Source of the DNA: Blastomonas sp. CACIA14H2
GTDB lineage: Bacteria; Pseudomonadota; Alphaproteobacteria; Sphingomonadales; Sphingomonadaceae
NCBI GenBank assembly: GCA_000503195.1
Contig: AYSC01000027.1
Span: 1 to 54,379, forward strand
DNA length: 54,379 nt
Reading direction: 5' to 3'
Part shown: positions 1 to 7,550 of the stretch, one piece after another
Position numbering within the stretch: position 1 is the first letter of the stretch
Layout of the letters: each line of letters begins with the position of its first letter
Made by a program: the position numbers and the translations under genes
The notes under the pieces: generated by a model
What the model saw: only the letters and a program-made list of their open reading frames with translations
The model's database searches: none
Told to the model about the DNA's origin: nothing

Positions 1-20
1 TCAGCCCTGCATCGGCGTGG

Positions 21-75
21 ACACCCCTCCACCCCGCTGCTGTGCAGCGCGGTCCCCCTCCCCTTGCGGGGGAGG
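21..75. repeat. intergenic hairpin repeat, family D (single unit)
   Basis: The segment contains the C-rich/G-rich hairpin CCCTCCCCTTGCGGGGGAGG with a flank reading ACACCCCTCCACCCC. The same hairpin plus flank recurs near 21631-21760 and 31811-31936. It lies just past the 3' end of the GFA-type gene. The function is unknown; it looks like a small non-autonomous palindromic element. Confidence 0.6.
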
Positions 76-86
76 ATTGGTTGCAC

Positions 87-462
87 TCATTCCTGCGGCA
101 GGCCGTCGGCGATATCGTAATAATCGCCCTTGTCTGCGGTGAAGATATGGACGTGCAGATGGGTGTCGGTCGGCGCATCGAATGCGCCCAGTCGCCACGG
201 CCATCGAATCGCGATGCGGCGGGTCCCAGAACAGGAAGCTGCCGCAGGTGTCGCAAAAGCCGCGCCGCACCTTGGGGCTCGACTGGTACCAGCGCAGATG
301 CTCCTCGCCGGTGATGCTGAGGTCGCTGCGCTTGACGTCGGTCGAGGCCCAGTAATGGCCCGATTGCTTGCGGCACTGGCCGCAATGGCAGGCGTCGGGC
401 CCCTTGAGCGGGGCGGAAACGGTGAAGGTGATCGCACCGCACAGGCATGATCCGGTATGCAT
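87..462 (-). pseudogene. GFA/CENP-V-type (glutathione-dependent formaldehyde-activating-like) protein, frameshifted
   Basis: The N-terminal two thirds read as a GFA/CENP-V zinc-binding fold: CLCGAI (CxC) near residue 7, CHCGQCRKQSG (CxxC) near residue 33, and GFCDTCGSFLFW (CxxC) near residue 75. The reading frame breaks after MAVATG. The expected C-terminus, GAFDAPTDTHLHVHIFTADK to GLPQE, continues in the next frame and ends at a TGA at 87-89. Removing one base from the GGG run (CCC at 187-189 on the plus strand) restores a single 124-residue protein. The ATG at 460-462 has GGAG eight bases upstream. GFA-family members are often annotated as S-(hydroxymethyl)glutathione synthases, but most have unknown substrates. 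The break may be a real mutation or a homopolymer error in the assembly. Confidence 0.75.
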
Positions 463-500
463 GAAAGGGCTCCGTATCTGCACGCAGGCGCACCCGGACC

Positions 501-626
501 CGCTCAGCCTGAGCTTGTCGAAGGCCCCGTGATGTCGGTTGCCGGATATAGCCCGTCAGCCTCGTTAAAGGCAAAAGCAAATGCTGCCGCAGGGCGCGGG
601 GCCTTCGACAGGCTCAGGCTGAGCGG
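501..626. repeat. inverted repeat pair, family A
   Basis: The left arm at 501-528 (GCTCAGCCTGAGCTTGTCGA...) is matched by a near-perfect inverted right arm at 598-626 (...TCGACAGGCTCAGGCTGAGC), about 69 bp apart. A second copy of the same pair lies at 9461-9538. It is intergenic, between the GFA-like gene and the 3' end of crtI. Confidence 0.8.
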
Positions 627-647
627 AGGTGGTTAGCGATGGCCCGC

Positions 648-684
648 ATGAATCCTCCCCGAGACAGACTCGGGGAGGATTCAT
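648..684 (-). terminator. perfect 16-bp stem-loop just past crtI
   Basis: ATGAATCCTCCCCGAG (648-663) and CTCGGGGAGGATTCAT (669-684) form a perfect 16-bp stem with a five-base loop, four bases beyond the crtI stop codon. There is no T-tract on the crtI side, so it may be a Rho-dependent or processing/stabilising hairpin rather than a standard intrinsic terminator. Confidence 0.55.
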
Positions 685-688
685 GATG

Positions 689-2167
689 TCAGAGCATATC
701 CTCGAGCATCAGCGAGGCGGTCGCCTTGGCGCTGCCGACCACGCCCGGAATCCCCGCGCCTGGATGCGTGCCCGCGCCGACGAAATAGAGGTTGGGGATC
801 GCATCGTCGCGGTTGTGCGTGCGGAAGAACGCGCTTTGCGTCAGCAGCGGTTCCAGGCTGAACGCGCTGCCCAGATGCGCGTTCAGATCGGTGCTGAAAT
901 CCTGCGGCGTATAGTGGAAGCTGGTGACGATCCGCTCGTGAATGTCGGGGATCAGCCGGTGGCCGATCTCGTCGAGAATGCGCTTCTCGTAGATCGGGCC
1001 CATTTCCTTCCAGTCGATCGGCAGCTTGCCCTGGTGCGGCACCGGCGAGAGCACGTAGAAGGTGCTGTGCCCCGGTGGCGCCATCGAGGGGTCGGTGACG
1101 GTCGGGTGGTGCAGATAGAGCGAGAAGTCCTTGGCCAGCACGCCATGGTCGTAGATGTCGTCGAGCAGGCCCTTGTAGCGGGGTCCGAACAGGATCATGT
1201 GGTGCGGAATGCCGGGCCAGTCGCCCTTGATCCCGAAATGCGCGACGAACAGCGAGGGCGAGAAGCGCTTGCGCTTGAGGCTCGCCGCCGCGCGCTTGCC
1301 TCGGCCCGATTTGCCGAGCAGATCGCGATAGCTGTGCATGATGTCGGCATTGCTGGCGACCGCATCGAAGCTCTCGCGCCAGCCGCTCCTGGTCACCACG
1401 CCGGTGACCTTGTCGCCCATGGTCTCGATCTCGGTGACCGGATCATTGAGCCGCAGCGTGCCGCCGATCCGCTCGAAATGCCTGACCATCCCGGCGATCA
1501 GCCGGTTGGTGCCGCCCTTGGCGAACCAGACGCCGCCGTCCTTTTCCAGCTTGTGGATGAGCGCATAGATCGAGCTGGTCTTCATCGGATTGCCGCCGAC
1601 CAGCAGCGTGTGGAACGACAGCGCCTCGCGCAGCTTCTCGTTCTTCACGAACGAGGAGACGATCGAATAGACCGAGCGCCAGGCCTGATATTTCATGAGG
1701 GCCGGCGCGGCCTTGATCATGCTGGCAAAGTCGAGAAACGCCTTGTGGCCGAGTTTGAGATAGCCCTCGTCGTGCACGCCCGCGCTATAGTCGAGGAAGC
1801 GGTCATAGCCCGCGACATCCTCGGGGTTCAGCTTGGCGATCTCGGCGCGCAGGCTGGCCTCGTCGTTCGAATAGTCGAAATTGGTGCCGTCAGGCCAGTT
1901 CAGCCGGTAAAAGGGCATGACGGGGACGAGGTCGACATCCTCGCTGATATGGTGACCGGTCAGCGCCCAGAGCTCTTCGAGGCACGGCGGATCGGTGATG
2001 ACGGTCGGACCGGCGTCGAAGGTGAAGCCGTCCTTTTCCCAATAATAGGCACGGCCGCCGGGCTTGTCGCGGCTCTCGATGACGGTTGTGGCGATTCCGG
2101 CGGATTGCAGGCGGATGGCGAGCGCCAGCCCGCCGAAACCGGACCCGATAACTGCAGCTTTTTTCAC
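689..2167 (-). CDS. crtI: phytoene desaturase
   Basis: The protein has 492 residues, normal for bacterial CrtI. The product is expected to desaturate phytoene stepwise toward neurosporene or lycopene at the membrane, using FAD. The N-terminus carries the dinucleotide-binding signature VIGSGFGGLALAIRLQ (residues 6-21), followed by ESRDKPGGRAYYW and the substrate-region motif FDAGPTVITDP. The C-terminus has the carotenoid-desaturase signature YFVGAGTHPGAGIPGVVGSA. The start is GTG at 2165-2167, giving VKKAAVIGSG. A possible -10 (TATAGT on the minus strand, 2219-2224) lies upstream. It stands alone: no crtB or other crt gene is adjacent, and crtC/crtD are about 33 kb away. A PpsR-type TGT-N12-ACA site was not found in front of it. 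Family assignment is firm; the number of desaturation steps cannot be read from the sequence. Confidence 0.95.
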   Translation of the reverse strand: MKKAAVIGSGFGGLALAIRLQSAGIATTVIESRDKPGGRAYYWEKDGFTFDAGPTVITDPPCLEELWALTGHHISEDVDLVPVMPFYRLNWPDGTNFDYSNDEASLRAEIAKLNPEDVAGYDRFLDYSAGVHDEGYLKLGHKAFLDFASMIKAAPALMKYQAWRSVYSIVSSFVKNEKLREALSFHTLLVGGNPMKTSSIYALIHKLEKDGGVWFAKGGTNRLIAGMVRHFERIGGTLRLNDPVTEIETMGDKVTGVVTRSGWRESFDAVASNADIMHSYRDLLGKSGRGKRAAASLKRKRFSPSLFVAHFGIKGDWPGIPHHMILFGPRYKGLLDDIYDHGVLAKDFSLYLHHPTVTDPSMAPPGHSTFYVLSPVPHQGKLPIDWKEMGPIYEKRILDEIGHRLIPDIHERIVTSFHYTPQDFSTDLNAHLGSAFSLEPLLTQSAFFRTHNRDDAIPNLYFVGAGTHPGAGIPGVVGSAKATASLMLEDML

Positions 2168-2276
2168 TAGGTTCTAGGCCCCTGATTGCGACCCGAATGC
2201 GCGGGCAGATTGTGCGGCACTATAGCGTTACGTTTGCATTGTGCCAGCAGATGCGCGCGTTCGGGGCAAAACCGCC

Positions 2277-3074
2277 TTATTGAGCCTGCGCCGCCATCGC
2301 CGCGCCCACCGAGGCGGCGATTTCCTCGGGGCGCGGATTGCGCCTGAGGGTAAGCCCGCCATTGGCCTGGATGTTCTGCCCCGTCACGAAACTGCGGTCG
2401 TCACACAGCCACAGCACCGCGTGCGCGATATCGTCCGCGGTGCCGATGCGGCCCAAGGGATATTCCTTCGCGAACGCCGCCTCGAGCCCCGGCGTCGCCA
2501 CCGCGGCAGCCGCCATCGGCGTTGCGGTCAGCCCCGGCGAGACCACGTTGGCGCGGATGCCCAGCGGCCCGTACTGGTTGGCAAAGCAGCGGATCAGCGC
2601 CTCGGACCCCGCCTTGGTGCCGATATAGGCGGCGTGATCGTGGATCAGGCACTGGGTGGTGGCCGACGAGATCTGGATCACCGACCCGCCGCCCGTCATG
2701 GTACGCAGACAGGCGTTCAGCATATGGTGTACGCCGGTGAACTGCAGCGCGACCATTGTCGCCAGATCCTCGTCGGTGACATCGGCCCAGGGCTTCATCA
2801 GCCCCCAGCCGGTGCCGTTGATCGCGATATCGACCTGGCCATGGCGTGCCGCGACACCATCGAACAGCGCATCGACATCGGCGCGCGATGTCAGATCGCA
2901 GGTCACCGCCTCGCCGCCGATTTCGCTCGCCAGCGCCTCCAGCGGTTCGCGCTTGCGACCCGAGACGATGACGCGTGCACCGGCGCCCGCCAGCGCCCGC
3001 GCGATCACCTGGCCCATATTGTGATCGCCGGCGGCGCCGATAACGATCGCGATCTTGCCGTTGAGGTCGGTCAT
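2277..3074 (-). CDS. SDR-family oxidoreductase
   Basis: This 265-residue short-chain dehydrogenase/reductase begins MTDLNGKIAIVIGAAGDHN. The usual TGxxxGIG loop is replaced by GAAGDHNMGQ, a variant glycine-rich loop. NAG is replaced by NGTGWG. The catalytic Ser and Y-x-x-x-K are present in ISSATTQCLIHDHAAYIGTK. The C-terminus contains the typical SPG and FVTGQNIQANGG motifs. The start ATG (3072-3074) overlaps the stop of the upstream ABM gene by four bases (ATGA), so the two are translationally coupled. It probably oxidises an alcohol or reduces a ketone in the pathway of the neighbouring Rieske oxygenases; the substrate is unknown. Confidence 0.85.
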   Translation of the reverse strand: MTDLNGKIAIVIGAAGDHNMGQVIARALAGAGARVIVSGRKREPLEALASEIGGEAVTCDLTSRADVDALFDGVAARHGQVDIAINGTGWGLMKPWADVTDEDLATMVALQFTGVHHMLNACLRTMTGGGSVIQISSATTQCLIHDHAAYIGTKAGSEALIRCFANQYGPLGIRANVVSPGLTATPMAAAAVATPGLEAAFAKEYPLGRIGTADDIAHAVLWLCDDRSFVTGQNIQANGGLTLRRNPRPEEIAASVGAAMAAQAQ

Positions 3075-3424
3075 GCTGCGGCCTCGCTCAGAAAGCGCGC
3101 GGTGGCGACGCCATCGGGGCCATAGACGGGTTCCTTCAGGTCGAACCGGTATTTGCGCGTATCGGCATTGAGGATGGTGAATTGCGAGAGATGCCCCAGC
3201 ATCCCGCGATAGGCTTCGCCCTCGAGATGCGCCTGCAGTTCCTCGGCGCTGTCCCATTCCTCGAACACGTGCACCCGGCCCGGATCGTGCGGATCGGCGC
3301 TCCAGGCATAATGGCGGCAGCCCGGTTCGGCGAGCGCCATGTCGATCAGCGCCTTTGCCCCGGCCAGCGCGGCATCGCGGTTCTCGGGAGGGAAATCGAC
3401 TTCGCCTGCAATCACGATGCTCAT
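3071..3424 (-). CDS. ABM-domain (antibiotic biosynthesis monooxygenase-like) protein
   Basis: This small protein of 117 residues fits the dimeric alpha/beta-barrel ABM/YgiN fold. It begins MSIVIAGEVDFPPENRDAAL and contains PGCRHYAWSADPHDPGRVHV and FEEWDSAEELQAHLEG, the usual pattern of the fold. ABM proteins are cofactor-free monooxygenases or small-molecule-binding accessory proteins; no catalytic assignment is possible here. It overlaps the genes on both sides by four bases (ATGA at 3071-3074 and at 3421-3424), so SnoaL-like gene, ABM gene and SDR gene form a tightly coupled unit. Confidence 0.8.
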   Translation of the reverse strand: MSIVIAGEVDFPPENRDAALAGAKALIDMALAEPGCRHYAWSADPHDPGRVHVFEEWDSAEELQAHLEGEAYRGMLGHLSQFTILNADTRKYRFDLKEPVYGPDGVATARFLSEAAA

Positions 3425-3831
3425 TGGCTCTGGGTCTCCTTGAGGATGCTGAAATGCCGCTCGGCAAAGCGCCAGCCGCCGCCGGTGCGGGTATAGACGT
3501 CGAGATACTGGCCGATCGGGCGGCTGACCGATCCGTCGGCGAGCTCGAGATATTCATGCGTATAGACCCGGCCCGTAGCGCGATCGCCGGCGATCGCGAG
3601 GCTCCCGATCTGCGCGAAAAAGGCGACGAACGGAAAGCCCGCCATCGCCTGGGTCCACAGCCCGACGATCGCGTCGCGCCCGCGCACCTTGGTCCCCGCA
3701 AGGTTCCACAGCGCATCCTCGGCCCAGGTCGCGCCCCAGGCCTGCGCATCGCGGCGGAACACCGCATCGGTATAGCTGTCGATCAGCGCGCGGATCGCGA
3801 TCTGGTCTTCTGGCGGACCTTGGAACGCCAT
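3421..3831 (-). CDS. SnoaL/NTF2-like family protein
   Basis: The protein has 136 residues with an NTF2-like cone-fold pattern: an N-terminal helix (QIAIRALIDSYTDAVFRRDA), WAEDALWNLAG, then a long C-terminal sheet ending GGGWRFAERHFSILKE. Relatives include ketosteroid isomerase-like and scytalone dehydratase-like enzymes and the small subunits of Rieske ring-hydroxylating oxygenases. It sits about 120 bp downstream of a Rieske alpha-subunit gene. It could therefore be an isomerase/dehydratase or a divergent oxygenase beta subunit, but its length is shorter than a typical beta subunit. The stop overlaps the start of the ABM gene. Confidence 0.75.
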   Translation of the reverse strand: MAFQGPPEDQIAIRALIDSYTDAVFRRDAQAWGATWAEDALWNLAGTKVRGRDAIVGLWTQAMAGFPFVAFFAQIGSLAIAGDRATGRVYTHEYLELADGSVSRPIGQYLDVYTRTGGGWRFAERHFSILKETQSQ

Positions 3832-3839
3832 TCAAACCT

Positions 3840-3918
3840 CCGTTTGTCCCGAGCGTGTCGAGGGACCTTTCACCACCCTTTCCGAATACGTCCCTCGACT
3901 TCGCTCGGGACAAACGGA
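3840..3918. repeat. inverted repeat, family B
   Basis: The left arm CCGTTTGTCCCGAGCGTGTC (from 3840) and the right arm GTCCCTCGACTTCGCTCGGG, continuing to ACAAACGG (3918), form a long stem. It lies between the Rieske gene and the SnoaL-like gene. Other copies are at 20350-20482 and 29579-29645. Confidence 0.8.
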
Positions 3919-3953
3919 GTGATGTGGTGGGTTCAAGGGGCCAGCACCATCGC

Positions 3954-5339
3954 TCAAGGCAATTGCCCCGCCAGATACTTGTCCATCGTCTGGTGGAACT
4001 GCCGGATGCGCCCCTCCTGATAGCGGCCCAGCTCGACCCGGTTGTTGGCCGAGGCGATCAGGCCCTCCTGCACATAGGGCAGGTTTTCCATGTCCTGGTC
4101 GAACACCTCGCCCAGCGCGCCCCATTCGGTGACCGTGGCCCAGGGCTCATCCGGGGTGAGGAAACGCATTTCCGCCGCTTCGGGCATCGCGCCGTCCCTC
4201 GGCTTGCGGCCCAGCAGGCGCACCTCCATCAGCGTCGCGTTCTGGTCGGGCCAGGGCCGCCAGCGATAGACGATATTGGGCACGAACCCGCCCCAGGGCG
4301 AAAGATTGGGGAAGATATTGTAGGTGAACGCGTCGAGCATCTCGCTGTCGGATATGCCCGCACTGTCATAGCCCAAAGCGTCGAGGAAATTGGCGCGGTT
4401 GATCTCGGCCATCGCCTTGCGCGCGGTCTCGCCTTGCTCGAGCTTGCGCCCCTCGAGCGAGGCCGAGCGGCCCGAGGTGCGGCTGAACGCGGCGATGATG
4501 TCGTCCTCGCTCAGATTGTCCGCCGCCAGATGCGGGCTGGGCAGGCCGAACGGGGTCAGCGCGAGGTTGGCATGGTCGCCCCACATCGAATAGCGGGTGT
4601 TGGCGTCCCCGGTATAGGGCAGGATCTGCGGGTGCGTGACGATCGAGTGCCACGCCTCCATGAACGCCTCGGACACCGCCTTCCAGTTGGCGTTGATCAC
4701 CTTGCCGACCCAGAGTGCGGTATAGCATTCGTCGAGCCGCCAGCGGGCGAACCGGTCGTAGACCTCCGCGCCCATATAGTCGCGCAAGCTTACCTGCGTC
4801 GCGCTTTCGGTGACGAAGATGAAGCCCTGCCAGCGCTCGACGCGCAGCTCGGGCAGGCGCATGTCGCGGTCCTTGAGGTGCTGGAAATCCCATTCGCACG
4901 GGATGTGCTTGAGGCCGCCATCGGTCTTCCAGGCAAAGCCGTGGAACGGGCAGGTGAAGTCGTCCGCCGATCCGCTTTCGGTGCGCAGCTTGCGGCCGCG
5001 GTGCAGGCAGACATTGTGGAACGCCTTGACCGATCCGTCATCCTGCCGGACGATCAGATAGGATCGCCCGACATTGTTGTAGACGACATAGTCGCCCGGC
5101 TGCAGCAGCTCGTCCTCGCGCGCGGCCATCTGCCACACGTTGGGCCACATGTGCTTCTTCTCGGCCTCGAAGAACGCGGCGCTGGTATAGCGCTCCGCGG
5201 TGACCGGCTCGGTGCCGAGATCGCGCCAGCTGTCGCCGCGCACCTCGGGCGGCACCTCGCGGCTGTCGAGATCGAGAATCTCGTCGACCGTGATCGCGGG
5301 GCAGCGATCGGCGGGGTAGGTCCGGCTCGCGTCTTCCAT
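3954..5339 (-). CDS. Rieske non-heme iron oxygenase, alpha subunit
   Basis: This 461-residue aromatic-ring-hydroxylating-type oxygenase is soluble and cytoplasmic. The Rieske [2Fe-2S] ligands are visible as C111-x-H113 and C130-x2-H133 (CLHRGRK ... CPFHGFAW). The mononuclear iron histidines are probably H231 and H236 in EAFMEAWHSIVTHPQ. The start was chosen at MEDASRTY because GAGGAG lies seven bases upstream; a longer in-frame extension runs into a repeat. A second Rieske oxygenase gene lies upstream on the same strand, separated by a family C repeat. Electrons must come from a ferredoxin/reductase; one Rieske ferredoxin gene is at 21270-21581 but no reductase is in the window. The substrate is not known. 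Confidence 0.9.
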   Translation of the reverse strand: MEDASRTYPADRCPAITVDEILDLDSREVPPEVRGDSWRDLGTEPVTAERYTSAAFFEAEKKHMWPNVWQMAAREDELLQPGDYVVYNNVGRSYLIVRQDDGSVKAFHNVCLHRGRKLRTESGSADDFTCPFHGFAWKTDGGLKHIPCEWDFQHLKDRDMRLPELRVERWQGFIFVTESATQVSLRDYMGAEVYDRFARWRLDECYTALWVGKVINANWKAVSEAFMEAWHSIVTHPQILPYTGDANTRYSMWGDHANLALTPFGLPSPHLAADNLSEDDIIAAFSRTSGRSASLEGRKLEQGETARKAMAEINRANFLDALGYDSAGISDSEMLDAFTYNIFPNLSPWGGFVPNIVYRWRPWPDQNATLMEVRLLGRKPRDGAMPEAAEMRFLTPDEPWATVTEWGALGEVFDQDMENLPYVQEGLIASANNRVELGRYQEGRIRQFHQTMDKYLAGQLP

Positions 5340-5369
5340 TTTGCTCTCCTCAGATATTCTTATATTTCC

Positions 5370-5457
5370 GGTCCCCTGCGAAGGCAGGGGCCCATCTCCT
5401 GCCGGTGCACCCAGACGCACGCTTGGGAGATGGGCCCCCGCCTCCGCGGGGGACCGA
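5370..5457. repeat. intergenic repeat, family C
   Basis: The arms GGTCCCCTGCGAAGGCAGGG and CCCCCGCCTCCGCGGGGGAC enclose CCCATCTCCTGCC...GGGAGATGGG. The same arrangement recurs at 30684-30772 and 34178-34266. It lies between the two Rieske oxygenase genes, just upstream of the ribosome-binding site of the downstream one. Confidence 0.75.
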
Positions 5458-5466
5458 ATAAGGTGG

Positions 5467-6684
5467 CTACAAAGGCATCCCGATCGCCTCGGCTATATGC
5501 TGGTGCACCGCCTGCGGCGCGCTCTCGTTCGCGCCCAGCACGACGTGGAAATCCGCCGGTGCGGTCATGAGGTTCGCATAGCCGTGGCTCGCGACGCGAT
5601 AATCCTCGGTCTGCACCACGGTGGCGGTGGCATCGTAGGCCATCTCGCAAACGCCGCGATAATCCTCGTCGATGATCCCGAACGGGGCATAGACCGCGAA
5701 CTGGCAGCGCGTCCTGCCGACGCCATCGGGGAAGAGGCGGAACACCTGGGTGAAATAGACCCCGGGCGTCACCGCGCCGAAGAAGATCACGGTATTCGGG
5801 AAGAGATAATGCACCCCGCCATATTCGGTATCGGGCCATTCCGCCTCATCCTTGCCGACGAGATCGCCGATGGTCTTGTCGGGAAAGCTGATCCGGTGGT
5901 GGCGGCCGAAGCGTTCGAGCACCGAGATGTCGTTATAATGCGTCTGGCCGATGGTCGAGGCGTGCAGCGCGGCGAAATGATAGCCCTCGCCATAGGTGTC
6001 GAGCGCAAATTTCCAGTTCGAATCGGCGGTAAGGATGCCCTTCTTCACCGGCACCGCGCGGGTCAGTTCGATCAGCGCGAGCTGGTCGGCGAAATCGCCC
6101 AGATGCGCCGCCGCATCGATAGGCTCGCCCTCGGACGCGCGCACGAAGATGAGGCCGAGATATTCGCTGCACGGCAGTTCGAGCAGGTCGCGCGCGCCGA
6201 TTGCGCAATTGGCAAAGCCCGGCTTGCCCGGCTGGCCGACCAGCCGGCCCAGATTGTCGAAGGTCCAGGCGTGGAACGGGCAGGAAATGCGGCTGGCCTT
6301 GCCGGTGAACGGCTCGGCCTGCTCGACCAGCTTGGCGCCGCGATGCGTGCACAGGTTGCGAAAGGCGCGCACCACGCCGTCCTTGCCGCGAATCACCAGG
6401 ATCGAGGGGCCGGCGGCATCGAACACCAGATAGTCGCCGGGTTCGGGAATGTCGCCCGAGAGCCCTGCGACCAGCGGCTGGCCCAGGAACAGGTGCTCGC
6501 GCTCGGCTTCGAACCGCGCCTCGTCCGTATAGACCGACTTGTGCAGCGGCAGCGGCCCGTCGGCCATGTCGGTGGTCCTGTTCGCGACATTTGCGACGAT
6601 CTTGCGGCGGATCTCGCGCGCGCGCAGCTTGCGCGACGCCGCCCAGTCCGGGGTCAGGCTGTCGGAAGGATCGCGTTCGGCCAT
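5467..6684 (-). CDS. Rieske non-heme iron oxygenase, alpha subunit (second)
   Basis: The protein has 405 residues. The [2Fe-2S] ligands are C112-x-H114 (NLCTHRGAKL) and C135-x2-H138 (SCPFHAWTFD). The catalytic-iron histidines are probably H236 and H241 in DTYGEGYHFAALH. The overall architecture resembles the broad choline/carnitine-monooxygenase and terephthalate/vanillate-type groups, and pairwise identity with the other Rieske gene here looks low, so this is a second enzyme rather than a recent duplicate. The start ATG at 6682-6684 faces a divergent VOC-type gene across a 94-bp shared promoter region. The product probably hydroxylates or demethylates a pathway intermediate. Confidence 0.9.
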   Translation of the reverse strand: MAERDPSDSLTPDWAASRKLRAREIRRKIVANVANRTTDMADGPLPLHKSVYTDEARFEAEREHLFLGQPLVAGLSGDIPEPGDYLVFDAAGPSILVIRGKDGVVRAFRNLCTHRGAKLVEQAEPFTGKASRISCPFHAWTFDNLGRLVGQPGKPGFANCAIGARDLLELPCSEYLGLIFVRASEGEPIDAAAHLGDFADQLALIELTRAVPVKKGILTADSNWKFALDTYGEGYHFAALHASTIGQTHYNDISVLERFGRHHRISFPDKTIGDLVGKDEAEWPDTEYGGVHYLFPNTVIFFGAVTPGVYFTQVFRLFPDGVGRTRCQFAVYAPFGIIDEDYRGVCEMAYDATATVVQTEDYRVASHGYANLMTAPADFHVVLGANESAPQAVHQHIAEAIGMPL

Positions 6685-6778
6685 CGGGGCCTCCCAAATT
6701 GGACAATGGCAATTGCGGGCACCATGCCAGAAGAGGGAAGGCCTAGGACACTATTGGTTTAGGGAGGGGAGGAGCGCC

Positions 6779-7339
6779 ATGCCTGCAGAAACCGCCGCCA
6801 CCATCGCCGCGATCGGCAAGCCGATGCAGATTGCCTTCGTGCCGGACGATTTCGACGCCGCGCTCCGCCACTGGACGGAAAGGATGGGGGTCGGGCCGTT
6901 CTTCGTGATGGAGCGCATCCGGCTCGAGGATGCGCGCTTCATGGGCGCGCCGTCCGACTGCACCTTCACCATCGCGCTCGCGCAATGGGGCGATGTGCAG
7001 ATCGAGCTGATCCGCCAGGACAATGACGCGCTCTCGATCTATCGCGGCGACTACTGGCCGGGCGGGCAGGCGATGCACCATGTCTGCCTGCTCACCCACG
7101 ATATCGCATCGGCGCGCAGTGCGGTCGAATCGCGCGGCGGGCTGGTGCTGGTCGAGGGCAGGGTGGGTGCGGACGGCGCGGTGATCTATGCCGATTGCGG
7201 CCCCGCCGAAACGCGGCCCAATGCCGGGGCGATCGTCGAGATCCTGCAACCCGCGAGCGGCAGCGAGGGCTTTTTCGGCATGATCGCGGAGGCGGCGAAG
7301 GGCTGGGACGGAAGCGACCCGGTGCGGGTGTTGGGGTGA
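6779..7339 (+). CDS. VOC-superfamily (glyoxalase/dioxygenase-fold) protein
   Basis: The protein has 186 residues. Residues 16-50 (MQIAFVPDDFDAALRHWTER) and HHVCLLTHDIASA show the paired beta-alpha-beta-beta-beta modules of the vicinal oxygen chelate fold. The candidate metal ligands are the His of MHHVCLL and the Glu of AIVEILQP. The start ATG (6779-6781) has GGGAGGGGAGG immediately upstream. VOC members include lyases, epimerases, extradiol dioxygenases and binding proteins; the short length argues against a type I extradiol dioxygenase. It is divergent from the second Rieske gene, so it probably belongs to the same pathway. Confidence 0.8.
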   Translation: MPAETAATIAAIGKPMQIAFVPDDFDAALRHWTERMGVGPFFVMERIRLEDARFMGAPSDCTFTIALAQWGDVQIELIRQDNDALSIYRGDYWPGGQAMHHVCLLTHDIASARSAVESRGGLVLVEGRVGADGAVIYADCGPAETRPNAGAIVEILQPASGSEGFFGMIAEAAKGWDGSDPVRVLG

Positions 7340-7342
7340 GGG

Positions 7343-7547
7343 ACTCTCCCCTCCCCTTGGGGAGGGGTGCCCGGAGGGCGGGGTGGGCGTGCGTAACTCC
7401 CGCCTCTCCCTTGATGGGAGAGGCAGCGAGACTTGCCAGCTTGCTGGCTAGTCGCAGCGGTGAGGGTGATGGTGCGTCCTGGCACCTGGGCATCATCTGG
7501 AAAGGTCACCCCCACCCAACCCTCCCCCATCAAGGGGGAGGGCTTTG
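7343..7547. repeat. composite hairpin repeat, family D (long form)
   Basis: It begins with CTCCCCTTGGGGAG and carries a longer element from about 7402: GCCTCTCCCTTGATGGGAGA, GCAGCGAGACTTG, CTAGTCGCAGCGGTGAGGGT, then CTCCCCCATCAAGGGGGAG. The same ordered blocks occur in opposite orientation at 37290-37432. It lies between the convergent VOC and LuxR genes. No coding sequence is supported in it. Confidence 0.75.
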
Positions 7548-7550
7548 CGT

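Noticed and set aside
3355-5570. Long plus-strand open frames opposite the Rieske and SnoaL genes
   Set aside because: They are shadows of the high-GC minus-strand genes: no start signals, no recognisable domains and Arg/Ala-rich composition.
6779-7339. Calling the VOC gene an extradiol ring-cleavage dioxygenase
   Set aside because: The protein is only 186 residues, too short for a type I extradiol dioxygenase, and the full metal triad cannot be confirmed by eye.
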